NCBI GenBank assembly: GCA_003285105.1
Contig: CP030158.1
Coordinates: forward strand, 434,001 to 498,000
Length of the DNA stretch: 64,000 bases
From: Roseithermus sacchariphilus
GTDB lineage: Bacteria > Bacteroidota > Rhodothermia > Rhodothermales > MEBIC09517
Direction: 5' to 3'
Shown: piece after piece, positions 9,008 through 17,510 of the stretch
How the letters are laid out: each line of letters starts with the position of its first letter
How positions within the stretch are numbered: the first letter of the stretch is position 1
Notes under the pieces: generated by a model
Told to the model about the DNA's origin: nothing
Database searches by the model: none
Seen by the model: only the letters and a program-made list of their open reading frames with translations
Made by a program: the position numbers and the translations under genes

Positions 9008-9670
9008 ATGCACCGGATCCCCGAACCCAAGGACGACCAGACCGGCACCATCTTCAACCACCCCGCGCTTGAGGTCCTGACCAAGGCCCCGCCGCAGGTA
9101 CCGGTGATCACCTACCTCGCCGTCATCGTCGGGCTGGCCTACATCGGCTACCAGCGGCAGGTCGTGGACTCCTTCCTCGCCGCGGCGGCCCTCTTCGTCG
9201 CCGCCCTGTTCGCGTGGACGTTCTTCGAGTACGTGTTCCACCGGTACATCAACCACCTGGATCACTACTTCCCCGACTCGAAGCTGGCCTGCCGCATCGC
9301 CTACACGCTGCACGGCATCCATCACGAGTTTCCGCGGGACCGCGACCGGCTCATCATGCCGCCGGTGCCCGGCCTGCTGATCATCTCGATCCTGTTCGGC
9401 CTGTTCTGGCTGATCATGGGATCCTACGTCTTCGTCTTCCTGCCGGGCTTTCTGACGGGCTACCTGCTCTACGTGCTGGTGCATTACAGCACGCACAAGT
9501 TCAAGCCGCCGAAGCGGCTAAAATTCCTCTGGCGGCACCACGCGCTGCACCACTACAAGTACCCGCACCGCGCCTTCGGCGTCTCCACGACCCTCTGGGA
9601 CCACGTCTTCGGCACGATGCCCCCGAAGCAGCACCGCAACAGCGAACACCACGCCGGACAGGGCGCATGA
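9008..9670 (+). CDS. fatty acid hydroxylase superfamily membrane protein
   Basis: A 220-residue integral membrane di-iron enzyme of the fatty acid hydroxylase/sterol desaturase superfamily. The four histidine clusters expected for the metal site are present in order: HRYINH, HGIHH, HYSTH and HHALHH, interleaved with about four hydrophobic helices. The spacing resembles the sphingolipid fatty acid 2-hydroxylase (FA2H/Scs7) branch, but the cytochrome b5 domain of the eukaryotic enzymes is absent. Start at 9008 gives a short hydrophilic lead-in; an earlier in-frame ATG at 8918 would add 30 low-quality residues. It lies 156 bp after the acyl-AMP ligase/carrier/synthase fusion and is probably co-transcribed. 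A role in hydroxylating a sphingolipid-like product is inferred from position and family. Confidence 0.87.
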   Translation: MHRIPEPKDDQTGTIFNHPALEVLTKAPPQVPVITYLAVIVGLAYIGYQRQVVDSFLAAAALFVAALFAWTFFEYVFHRYINHLDHYFPDSKLACRIAYTLHGIHHEFPRDRDRLIMPPVPGLLIISILFGLFWLIMGSYVFVFLPGFLTGYLLYVLVHYSTHKFKPPKRLKFLWRHHALHHYKYPHRAFGVSTTLWDHVFGTMPPKQHRNSEHHAGQGA

Positions 9671-9714
9671 CGAGGGCGCCCTCCGCCCGGCCCTCGCCCT
9701 CCGCCCGGCCCGCT

Positions 9715-9757
9715 GCGGTCGGCCGTCCGTGACGAGGCGGCCGACCGCTCGTTTTTC
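9715..9757 (+). terminator. rho-independent terminator after the hydroxylase gene
   Basis: An 11-bp perfect inverted repeat (GCGGTCGGCCG at 9715-9725 and its complement at 9738-9748) with a 12-base loop is followed by TCGTTTTTC. This is the expected form of an intrinsic terminator on the plus strand, 44 bases after the hydroxylase stop codon. It separates the fusion/hydroxylase unit from the VOC gene at 9793. Confidence 0.8.
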
Positions 9758-9792
9758 TTCGGCTTCCGCCCCGCTCCTCCCCCCCACACGGC

Positions 9793-10851
9793 ATGACCTA
9801 CCTCATCAGCGGCATCCAGCAGATCGGCATCGGCGTGCCGGACGTGGAAGCCGCCTGGGCCTTCTACCGGACGGCGTTCGGGATGGACGTCCCGGTCTTT
9901 CAGGACGCCGCCGAAGCGCCGCTCATGACGCCCTACACCGGCGGCACCGTCCACCGCCGGACGGCCACGCTGGCGCTGAACCTGCAGGGCGGCAGCGGCT
10001 TCGAGATCTGGCAGTTCACCAGCCGCACCCCGCAGGGCCCCGCCTTCGACGTGCAGCTGGGCGACCTCGGGCTCTTCGCGGCCCGCATCAAAACGCGCGA
10101 CGTGGCGCAGGCCCACCGGTTCTTCGAGAAGGCCCGCCCGGAAGCGCTCTCCCCCATCGCCCCGAACCCGGCCGGAACGCAGCACTTCTTCCTGACCGAC
10201 CCGCTCGGGCTGACGTTCGACGTCGTGCCGGGCGAGGCGTGGTTCGGCAACGGCCGCCACCCCACCGGCGGCCCCTGTGGGATGCTCATCGGCGTCTCGG
10301 ACGTCGACCGCGCCCGTACCCTTTACACCGACCTGCTCGGCTACGACGAGGTGGTGTACGACGAGACGGGCACGTTCGCGGACTTCGCCTCGCTGCCGGG
10401 CGGCCACGGCCGCTTCCGGCGGGTGCTGCTGGCCCACCGCGCGCCCCGACGCGGCCCCTTCGCCCGCCTCCTCGGCCCGAGCCGGCTGGAGCTGGTGCAG
10501 GCCCTCGACCGCACCCCGCGCACGATCTTCGACGGCCGCTTCTGGGGCGACCTCGGCTTCATCCACCTCTGCTTCGACGTGCAGGGCATGGACGCGCTGA
10601 AGCAGGCCTGCGAGGCCGCCGGCTTCCCCTTCACCGTCGACAGCGCCGACTCGTTCGACATGGGCGAGGCCGCGGGCCGGTTCAGCTACATCGAAGACCC
10701 GGACGGCACCCTCATCGAGTTCGTCGAAACCCACCGCATGCCCGTCCTCAAAAAGCTCGGCTGGTACCTCGACCTGCGCAAGCGCCCGCACGGCCGGCCG
10801 CTGCCGGACTGGATGCTGAAGGCGCTGGCCTTGAATCGGGTCAGGAGCTAG
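9793..10851 (+). CDS. VOC superfamily protein (4-hydroxyphenylpyruvate dioxygenase-like)
   Basis: A 352-residue cytoplasmic protein built from vicinal-oxygen-chelate (beta-alpha-beta-beta-beta) modules. The first module starts at IQQIGIGVPDVEAAWAFY (8-25). The second starts at GMLIGVSDVDRARTLYTDLL, and the C-terminal module has GFIHLCFDV and EDPDGTLIEFVETH, where the His and Glu could be metal ligands. In the first module the position usually held by a metal-binding histidine is glutamine, so a single metal site in the C-terminal part is more likely. Glyoxalases, extradiol dioxygenases and 4-hydroxyphenylpyruvate dioxygenase share this fold. A terminator upstream suggests its own promoter. 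The reaction cannot be assigned. Confidence 0.75.
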   Translation: MTYLISGIQQIGIGVPDVEAAWAFYRTAFGMDVPVFQDAAEAPLMTPYTGGTVHRRTATLALNLQGGSGFEIWQFTSRTPQGPAFDVQLGDLGLFAARIKTRDVAQAHRFFEKARPEALSPIAPNPAGTQHFFLTDPLGLTFDVVPGEAWFGNGRHPTGGPCGMLIGVSDVDRARTLYTDLLGYDEVVYDETGTFADFASLPGGHGRFRRVLLAHRAPRRGPFARLLGPSRLELVQALDRTPRTIFDGRFWGDLGFIHLCFDVQGMDALKQACEAAGFPFTVDSADSFDMGEAAGRFSYIEDPDGTLIEFVETHRMPVLKKLGWYLDLRKRPHGRPLPDWMLKALALNRVRS

Positions 10852-10926
10852 AACGCATCCGGCGAAGGGCGGACGGGAACCCGTGTCGATACACCGACCT
10901 TCGCCGTTCGTCCCTCGCCCTTTCCC

Positions 10927-13098
10927 TCACGGCATGCGCCGGAGGCCCTCCCAGCGCACGACCCACGAGCCGTCCTGCGGGAAGCCGGGCGCATGCACGT
11001 CGGGGGCGCCTTCCCAGCCGGCGGCCATCATGGCAACGGCGGCGAGCAGACCGCCGTTGCCGGGCAGGTAGATCGTCAGGCCGGGCCGCTGGTAGTTGTG
11101 GCCGTTGGGCAGATAGGTGTTCTTCACCGTGTCGTAGAGCAACGCGTCGATGGCGATCTCGGGCTCGCCGACGCGGGCGGCGGTCATGGCCGTGAGCGGG
11201 TAATCCCAGCCCCAGGTCTCCTCCCACTGCCACGTCGCCATCACCGCGTGCAACGTACGGCGCATCATCTCCGGGTCGGCCCGGTCGCACGGCAGCATGC
11301 CACAGGCAGCCAGCAGCGTCGGATGGTCGCGCCGGTGATCGCGCTCGGAGAACGTCTGCGGGGCCGACTCGGCGTTGACGTAGAGCCCGTCGTGCGTGGG
11401 CAACGGGGCCAGATGGTCGAGGACGTGATCCCAGCGCGGGTCGCGCGGCAGCCCGAGCCGTTCGCGCCACCGCTGGGCCGTCGCCAGCCCATAGTGCCAG
11501 TAGGCCAGCTCGAAGGTCGGGTTCATGGTCGTGCGCGGCGGGTGGAGTTCCTGCGCCGGGATGAGCGGCGGGCCGAGGACGTAGCGCTGCGCCGCCGCCT
11601 CCCAGACCGCAAAGGAGGCCATGAAGTCGGCCGTCTCAAAGACCACGTCCCGGAAGCGATCCAGCGTCTCGCGGGTCGGGCGTTCGCGGTAGACGAGCTC
11701 GGCGAAGTAGATCGGGTGCGGCTGCTGCCAGACGAGCAGCGGCCCGATGCCGGACGGCCCCTCCCGCCCGTCCGGGCCGACCATTTTCGGCCAGCGGGCC
11801 CCTTCATAACCCTGCATCTGCGCCACCTGATGCGCCCGTGGCAGGATCGTGCGGTACCAGTCGAGGCTCCGGTCGAGCAGGCCGAGCCGGCCCCACAGCG
11901 CGAAGTGGACCCCGTGCCACCAGTGCATCTCCAGGTGGAATTTGCCATACCAGCTGTTGAACGTCAGCCCGGTTTCCTGCGGCGGCAGCGGCCCGGCGCA
12001 CTGGATCGCCGTGAGGTACTGCGACAGCACGATGCGGCGCTCCAGCTCGGGGGCTCGCGGGTCGGTGCTGCCCGAGAGGTCGACGGCCCCGCCGGTGGAC
12101 CAGAACTGCGCCCAGTGTGCCCGGCTGGCCTCCTGCGTCTCGGCCACGCCGGGTGAGACGGGCGGCAACGCCTCCGGTGCAAAGGCGACGACGGCCTCGG
12201 CCCGACGCAGATCGGCAAAGGAGATCACGTAGCGGTGTGGGCCGGCCGGCTCCAGCACGGCATCCCCGGGCATCAACACCCGGACGGCATAGACCTCGTC
12301 ATCCAGCCGCCGTCGCCAGTCCACCCGGCCGGGCTCCTGCACCTGCACCGTCGTCACATGCCGGTCGGGCTGATCCCAGACGGCGCCCTCGCCGTAGTGC
12401 GCGCCGCTGCCATAGCCGAAGGCGATGCGCAGCCGGATCTGCCCGGGATCCAGACCCGGCGCCTCGACGCGCACCGCCACCTGGTCATAGGCCGGATGCA
12501 CCCACGTCTGCACCCGCACGGGCCGCCCGCCGATGGCGAACCGGCTGGTGAGCGTCCCCGTCCACAGGTCGAGCGACTGCTCGATGGCGTCGAGATCGGC
12601 CAGCGACAGCGGCGTGCCGTCGGCGGCGTAGAGGTCGAAGCCGATCTGCCCGAGGTGGAGGCGATGGGGATTCTGCCGGAGCCACTGGCCGTCCGGCGTG
12701 CCCTGCCGCGTGGGATAGAGGACAGGGCGGCCGTACGTGTCGTAGGGCTCGTAGTTGTCGTAGAGCGTGTAGCCCTCGGGGTTCGGGAACCGGTGCCATC
12801 CCCAGTGCGCCTGCGTCGCCAGGGGGATCCGTCCCGGCGCCTCATCGGGAGCCGGACGATAGGCCTCGGGAAACGACTGGAGGCCCGTCACGTCTGCCGT
12901 GAAGGCGAACGTGCCGTTGCCCAGCGACAGCGGGCTCAGCGGATCGGCGGCACGCACGACGGGGTTGTGCCGGGTCACCAGCGCGTGCCGGTCGATGGGG
13001 GCGGTGAACGAAGCGGACGGCTGCGCGGCGGCCGGCGGCCGGGCCACCATGCCGGCGAGCATCCCGGCCCCCAGCAGGCCAAGCAGGAGACGATGCAT
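10927..13098 (-). CDS. exported six-hairpin glycosidase-like protein
   Basis: A 723-residue exported protein with an N-terminal signal peptide (hydrophobic segment about 4-20, then PPAAAQ). After it comes a beta-rich domain (about 30-320; LSLGNGTFAFTADVTG is typical of the N-terminal domain of GH65/GH95-like enzymes) and then an alpha-helical region with many Trp/Trp-His segments (EMHWWHGVHFALWGR, WEETWGWDY) suggesting an (alpha/alpha)6 barrel. The most likely role is hydrolysis of a plant- or algal-type oligosaccharide in the periplasm or outside the cell. I could not assign a CAZy family or a catalytic pair with confidence. Start at 13098 gives the signal peptide directly; upstream reading adds low-complexity sequence. 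There is no clear Shine-Dalgarno sequence. Confidence 0.7.
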   Translation of the reverse strand: MHRLLLGLLGAGMLAGMVARPPAAAQPSASFTAPIDRHALVTRHNPVVRAADPLSPLSLGNGTFAFTADVTGLQSFPEAYRPAPDEAPGRIPLATQAHWGWHRFPNPEGYTLYDNYEPYDTYGRPVLYPTRQGTPDGQWLRQNPHRLHLGQIGFDLYAADGTPLSLADLDAIEQSLDLWTGTLTSRFAIGGRPVRVQTWVHPAYDQVAVRVEAPGLDPGQIRLRIAFGYGSGAHYGEGAVWDQPDRHVTTVQVQEPGRVDWRRRLDDEVYAVRVLMPGDAVLEPAGPHRYVISFADLRRAEAVVAFAPEALPPVSPGVAETQEASRAHWAQFWSTGGAVDLSGSTDPRAPELERRIVLSQYLTAIQCAGPLPPQETGLTFNSWYGKFHLEMHWWHGVHFALWGRLGLLDRSLDWYRTILPRAHQVAQMQGYEGARWPKMVGPDGREGPSGIGPLLVWQQPHPIYFAELVYRERPTRETLDRFRDVVFETADFMASFAVWEAAAQRYVLGPPLIPAQELHPPRTTMNPTFELAYWHYGLATAQRWRERLGLPRDPRWDHVLDHLAPLPTHDGLYVNAESAPQTFSERDHRRDHPTLLAACGMLPCDRADPEMMRRTLHAVMATWQWEETWGWDYPLTAMTAARVGEPEIAIDALLYDTVKNTYLPNGHNYQRPGLTIYLPGNGGLLAAVAMMAAGWEGAPDVHAPGFPQDGSWVVRWEGLRRMP

Positions 13099-13238
13099 GG
13101 GCAGAGAAGAGGAGGATTGGAAGAATAAACGATGGCCGCACGTTACGACGCCCGGCGCGGACCCGCCACCGCCTCCCGCGAAACCCGCCTCCCGGCCCCA
13201 CGTTAGCGCGGACACCCCACGCCGTCACCCCGCGCCTC

Positions 13239-13829
13239 ATGCCGAACTCCTTCCTGCCCGTCTGGACGCGCCGCCTGCACCGGTGGGGGACGGTGATCGT
13301 CGCCGTCCCGTTCCTGATCATGCTGGTCACCGGGCTCCTGCTGCTCTGGAAGAAGGACGTCGCCTGGATCCAGCCCCCCACCCGCCAGGGCACCGGGACG
13401 CGCCCGGCGCTGACCTTCGACGAGATCCTGGACGTGGCCCGCCGCGTCCCGGAAGCCGGTATCCAGTCGTGGGCGGACGTGGACCGGCTGGACGTGCGGC
13501 CGGACCGGGGCGTCGTCAAGGTGCGCGCCGCCAACCGCTGGGAGATCCAGGTCGACCTGCAGACCGGCGAGGTGCTGCAGACGGCCTACCGCCGCTCCGA
13601 CCTGATCGAGGCGCTGCACGACGGGTCCTGGTTCCACGATCACGTCAAGCGGTGGGTGTTCTTCCCCGTCGCGCTCGTCGTGCTGGGGCTGTATCTGACG
13701 GGGCTCTATCTGTTTTATCTCCCCTATCGCCGCCGCCGGAGGACCGGCACAGCGTCCGGGGGATCGGCCCGCCCGGATTCGAGGCCGCCGCCGGGCACCC
13801 GCCCCGCGGTGCTGCCGGAGGCCCGGTAG
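13239..13829 (+). CDS. PepSY-associated transmembrane protein
   Basis: A 196-residue inner-membrane protein. One transmembrane helix is near the N-terminus (about 17-37, VIVAVPFLIMLVTGLLLLW) and a second near residue 150-170 (VALVVLGLYLTGLYLFY). Between them is a PepSY-like extracytoplasmic domain (TFDEILDVARRVPEAGI... TGEVLQTAYRRSDLIEALHDG). The HRW near the first helix and WFHDHVK before the second match the short PepSY-TM proteins often linked to iron or heme uptake. The C-terminal tail is proline/arginine rich. It is divergent from the upstream glycosidase gene and convergent with recR. Molecular function is unknown. Confidence 0.75.
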   Translation: MPNSFLPVWTRRLHRWGTVIVAVPFLIMLVTGLLLLWKKDVAWIQPPTRQGTGTRPALTFDEILDVARRVPEAGIQSWADVDRLDVRPDRGVVKVRAANRWEIQVDLQTGEVLQTAYRRSDLIEALHDGSWFHDHVKRWVFFPVALVVLGLYLTGLYLFYLPYRRRRRTGTASGGSARPDSRPPPGTRPAVLPEAR

Positions 13830-13894
13830 ACACACCCGCCCCGGCCGGCGCGGACCCGCTACAGCCTCCGCCACGGCCTCCGCTACGGCCTCTG

Positions 13895-14563
13895 CTACAG
13901 CGTCATCCGCCCCTCCAGCGCACGGGACAGCGTGGCCTCGTCCGCATATTCGAGGTCGCCGCCGATGGGCAGGCCACGGGCGATGCGGCTGACCCGGATG
14001 CCGAAGGGCTTGAGCAGTTGCGAGATGTAATACGCCGTCGTATCCCCCTCCACGTTCGGGTTCATCGCCAGGATCACCTCCTGCACCGCCGGGCGCGGGC
14101 CGTCTGGATACGAGGCGCCGGCTTCCGCCACCTGCCCATCCCCACCCGGCGGCGTGGCCTCCGGGTTCAGGCGGGCGACGAGTTCGCGGATGTGCAGATC
14201 CTCCGGCCCCACCCCGTCGAGCGGGGAAATGACCCCGCCCAGGACGTGGTAGACGCCCCGGTACTCGTTCGTCCGCTCGAGCGCCAGCACGTCGTTGGGC
14301 TCCTCCACGACGCAGATCACCGAGTGATCCCGCCGGGGCGAGCGACAGATGGGGCAGGGATCCGTGTCCGTCACGTTGAAGCAGACCGAGCAGTAGACCA
14401 CGCGGTCCTTCACGGCCACGAGCGCCCGGGCGATCTCGACGACCTCCTCGCGCGGCATCTTGAGGATGTAGGCAGCCAGCCGCTGCGCGGTCTTGCGGCC
14501 GATGGTGGGCAGTTTGGTCAACTGCTCGACCAGCGCCTCGACCGACTCGGAAAGAATGTGCAT
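13895..14563 (-). CDS. recR: recombination mediator RecR
   Basis: RecR acts with RecF/RecO to load RecA onto SSB-coated single-stranded gaps. The 222-residue product has an N-terminal helix-hairpin-helix ([16 protein letters not shown], residues 15-30), a four-cysteine zinc finger (CSVC ... CPIC around 58-74) and a Toprim domain beginning [16 protein letters not shown] glycine/proline-rich insertion of about 20 residues ([20 protein letters not shown]) interrupts the Toprim domain before [11 protein letters not shown] and makes it slightly longer than the E. coli protein (201). It is the last gene of the minus-strand dnaX-ybaB-recR order, conserved in many bacteria, which supports the call. 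Confidence 0.97.
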   Translation of the reverse strand: MHILSESVEALVEQLTKLPTIGRKTAQRLAAYILKMPREEVVEIARALVAVKDRVVYCSVCFNVTDTDPCPICRSPRRDHSVICVVEEPNDVLALERTNEYRGVYHVLGGVISPLDGVGPEDLHIRELVARLNPEATPPGGDGQVAEAGASYPDGPRPAVQEVILAMNPNVEGDTTAYYISQLLKPFGIRVSRIARGLPIGGDLEYADEATLSRALEGRMTL

Positions 14564-14667
14564 GGGAGAGGTCCGGAGGGACGGGTCAGGGTGTCAGGGG
14601 TTGCGGCGGGGGGACGCATCGGATCGCCGGTGCGGCCAGCATATGCACCGGCGCTGTCATCCGGCCG

Positions 14668-15015
14668 TCACAGCCCGAACTGGCTCAGGTCCATGCCGGG
14701 CGGCAGCATCCCGCCGGCGGCCCGCGCCATCTCCTCGCGCGCCATCTCCGCCGCCTCGTCGAGCGCCTTGTTCACCCCGGCGATGACGAGGTCCTCCAGC
14801 AGCTCCAGATCGTCGGGATCGACGGCGTCCGGCTCGATCTTGATGGCCGTGATGCGCTGGTTGCCATTGGCCGTCACCCGGACCATCCCGCCACCGGCCT
14901 CCGCCGTGACCGTCCGGGCCGCCAGGCTTTCCTGCACCCGGGCGACCTTCTGCTGCATCTCCATGATCTTGCCGAACATGTCGGCCATATTCATTCCGTT
15001 CGACATGGTATCCAT
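14668..15015 (-). CDS. YbaB/EbfC family nucleoid-associated protein
   Basis: A 115-residue small DNA-binding protein. DMFGKIMEMQQKVARVQESLA and the following strands, including ITAIKIEPDAVDPDDLELLEDLV, are the recognisable family core. Family members form dimers that bind DNA like tweezers and are usually encoded between dnaX and recR, exactly as here (52 bp after dnaX, 104 bp before recR). The C-terminus is methionine/glycine rich (GGMLPPGMDLSQFGL), common in the family. Role in nucleoid organisation is inferred from family. Confidence 0.95.
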   Translation of the reverse strand: MDTMSNGMNMADMFGKIMEMQQKVARVQESLAARTVTAEAGGGMVRVTANGNQRITAIKIEPDAVDPDDLELLEDLVIAGVNKALDEAAEMAREEMARAAGGMLPPGMDLSQFGL

Positions 15016-15069
15016 CGTGTTGAAGAATGAAACATCGCGGCACCCGATCGGGCGGGTACCACCGGGGCA

Positions 15070-17301
15070 TCACCAGGCGATCTCTCCGCCGAACTGCTCG
15101 AAGAGGGCCCGCACGACGGGGTCTTCCTCGCGCAGCGTGCGCAGGACCTCGGACGGGTCCGTGGCCTCGGCCGTCTCTGCGCCGGCCTCCAACGTAGCCA
15201 TCGCCTGCACCTCGAACAGCAGCCGGTCGACGGGGTGCCCTCGCAGGGTCGCCGGGGCCATCTCGTTCAGGTGCTCCAGCAGATAGTCGTGCTGGTTGTC
15301 GAGCATACGCTGGTGAAAGGCATCGGGCACGGCGATGCGCAGGGTGCCGTCCTGGAGGTCACACGGCCGGGTCGCATCGAGCAACGCCCCCACGTGGATG
15401 CGGGCCGCCCGGACGCGGCGCACGTACGACGGCCAGAAGCGCAGGAGCGGGCTCAGCCCGGGGCTCAACCCGGAGCTCCCCCCGGGGCCCGGCTCGGCGA
15501 CGGCGACGGCCACGTCGGCCGAGGCCGCAGGGGCACCGGGCAGGCGGTCCTGCGGCGCCCCGCCATCCCCGGCCGAATCCGCACCGCTCTTCTTGCGCAG
15601 CGCGGGCGCGCCAAACAGCCCCAGATACCCCGGCGGCTGCTCCGAAGAGCCGGACGGTCCGGCGGGACGGGAGGCAGGGGCGGGCGGAGCACCCCGCCCC
15701 GACGGCGGCGGCTCCGGCGATGCGGAAGCCTCGGGCTCCGGCGATGCGGAAGCCTCGGGCTCCGGCGATGCGGAAGCCTCGGGCTCCGGCGATGCGGCGG
15801 CTTCGGGATCCGGCGATGCGGCAGCCTCGGGCTCCGGCGATGCGGCAGCCTCGGGCTCCGGCGATGCGGCAGCCTCGGGCTCCGGCGATGCGGCAGCCTC
15901 GGGCTCCGGCGATGCGGAAGCCTCGGGCTCCGGCGATGCGGCAGCCTCGGGCTCCGGCGCCGCCTTCGGCGCGGGGGCCGGCGACGGCGTGGCCGCGCGG
16001 TTCGACGGGGAGGACGGCGCTGATGTCGAAGGGGCAGAACGCTCGGGCGCGGCGGGCGGGCCGGCCTCGCGCTTCGATGGGGAAGATGCCACAGACGGCG
16101 TGCCCGGAGCCGCAAGGGCCGCCCCCTTGCCGTCGCGGACGAGCTGCTCCAGCCGGTCGATCTGCGCCAGCGCCCGGCGCAGATCGGCGGTGTGGGCGAG
16201 GGCGGCCATCTTCAACAGCGCCATCTCCAGACGCAACCGGGGCTGGGTGCTGCTCTTGAGCGCCTCCTCGGCCTCGGCCACGATCATCAACAGCCGCAGC
16301 AGATCGGGCTCGGGGAAGTCCTGGCTCACCCGGACGTAGCGCTGCCGCGTCGCCTCCGCCGCCTCGATCAGCGACGGGTCCGGCATGGTCCGGGCGACGA
16401 TCAGGTTGCGCAGGTGCTCGGCCAGCCCGGCCAGGAACTCCTGCAGGTCGTATCCCGCCGTCACGATGCGCTGGACCAGCGCCAGCATGCCGGCGCTGCT
16501 GCGCGCAGCCACGTGATCGGTCACCTCGAAGAACAGATCCGTGCCGACCACCCCGAGGGCCTGCGCCAGCTCGTCGTAGCGCAGGTGCGTGCCGCAGAGC
16601 GAGACGGCCTGGTCGAAGGCCGAGAGCGCATCGCGCAGGGCGCCGTCGCCCTTCCGGGCGATGAGCAGGAGCGAGGCCTCATCGGCCGTGATGCCCTCGG
16701 TGGCACAGATCGCCTGCAGCCGCGCCACAATGTCCGGCACGGGAATGCGCCGGAAGTCGAACCGCTGGCACCGCGACAGAATCGTCGGCAGCACCTTGTT
16801 GGGCTCGGTCGTGGCGAAGATGAACAGGACGTAGGGCGGGGGCTCCTCCAGTGTCTTCAGCAGCGCATTGAAGGCCGCGTTGGAGAGCATGTGGACCTCG
16901 TCCACGATGTAGACCTTCTTGCGGCTGCCCTGCGGCGGGACGCGCACGGTCTCGCGCAGGTCGCGGATGTCTTCGACCTTGTTGTTCGACGCCGCATCGA
17001 TCTCGATGATGTTGAGGCTGCGGCCTTCCTCGAAGGAGCGGCAGGAGTCGCACGCCCGGCAGGGCTCGGCGGCGTCGGCGCGCTCCTCCGGCGGGGTGGT
17101 GCAGTTGATGGCCTTGGCCAGGATGCGCGCCGCCGTCGTCTTGCCGACGCCCCGCGGGCCGCTGAACAGATACGCGTGCGCCAGCCGGTCCAGCCGGATG
17201 GCGTTTTTGAGCGTCTCGGTGACGTGCTCCTGGGCGACCAGCTCGTGGAACAGCCGGGGGCGGTATTTTCGGGCGGCGACGAGGTAGCGGGTTTCGGACA
17301 T
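15070..17301 (-). CDS. dnaX: DNA polymerase III subunit gamma/tau
   Basis: DnaX is the clamp-loader ATPase that also couples the polymerase core to the replication fork. The 743-residue product carries an AAA+ module at residues about 1-240: GPRGVGKTTAARI is the Walker A loop, three cysteines in CRACDSC plus an earlier Cys form the zinc module, and IVDEVHML is Walker B. A clamp-loader collar (about 240-370) follows, then a long Pro/Ala/Glu/Ser linker and a C-terminal tau-type domain (about 620-743). The linker contains ten copies of an 8-residue repeat (PEPEAAAS/PEPEASAS, one PDP) encoded by exact 24-bp DNA repeats. I saw no slippery A-rich frameshift site that would make a separate gamma. 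First gene of dnaX-ybaB-recR. Confidence 0.96.
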   Translation of the reverse strand: MSETRYLVAARKYRPRLFHELVAQEHVTETLKNAIRLDRLAHAYLFSGPRGVGKTTAARILAKAINCTTPPEERADAAEPCRACDSCRSFEEGRSLNIIEIDAASNNKVEDIRDLRETVRVPPQGSRKKVYIVDEVHMLSNAAFNALLKTLEEPPPYVLFIFATTEPNKVLPTILSRCQRFDFRRIPVPDIVARLQAICATEGITADEASLLLIARKGDGALRDALSAFDQAVSLCGTHLRYDELAQALGVVGTDLFFEVTDHVAARSSAGMLALVQRIVTAGYDLQEFLAGLAEHLRNLIVARTMPDPSLIEAAEATRQRYVRVSQDFPEPDLLRLLMIVAEAEEALKSSTQPRLRLEMALLKMAALAHTADLRRALAQIDRLEQLVRDGKGAALAAPGTPSVASSPSKREAGPPAAPERSAPSTSAPSSPSNRAATPSPAPAPKAAPEPEAAASPEPEASASPEPEAAASPEPEAAASPEPEAAASPEPEAAASPDPEAAASPEPEASASPEPEASASPEPEASASPEPPPSGRGAPPAPASRPAGPSGSSEQPPGYLGLFGAPALRKKSGADSAGDGGAPQDRLPGAPAASADVAVAVAEPGPGGSSGLSPGLSPLLRFWPSYVRRVRAARIHVGALLDATRPCDLQDGTLRIAVPDAFHQRMLDNQHDYLLEHLNEMAPATLRGHPVDRLLFEVQAMATLEAGAETAEATDPSEVLRTLREEDPVVRALFEQFGGEIAW
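15710..15949 (+). repeat. ten tandem 24-bp repeats inside dnaX
   Basis: Ten head-to-tail copies of a 24-bp unit beginning GGCTCCGGCGATGCGG (plus-strand orientation) with few substitutions, followed by a degenerate eleventh. In the dnaX frame each unit encodes one PEPEA(A/S)AS octapeptide, so copy-number changes keep the reading frame. The near identity of the copies suggests recent expansion by slippage or unequal exchange. Confidence 0.95.
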
Positions 17302-17510
17302 GGAGCGGATCGCAGCGGACCGGGTCGGGGGGGGTGATCGGCGGCACGACGGATGACGGCAAGGTAGCCGCCGGCGTGGCTTACCCGCAACCGGCGGGAC
17401 GGAGGCCGGCGGGCACCGGAGCCGGGGGAGATGCTACGCCCGAAGCCTGCATCGGCTCCGCCCCCGCGGGCCGGGAGCCCGGGCGGCCGGGGCCTTGCGG
17501 AGCGCGTCCC

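Noticed and set aside
13858-13898. 12-bp triplicate (GCYACRGCCTCY) between PepSY gene and recR
   Set aside because: Short and intergenic with no partner elsewhere; noted but not annotated as an element.
14625-14653. Inverted repeat CGCCGGTGC...GCACCGGCG between ybaB and recR
   Set aside because: No T tract on either strand and it would split a conserved operon; treated as chance in GC-rich DNA.
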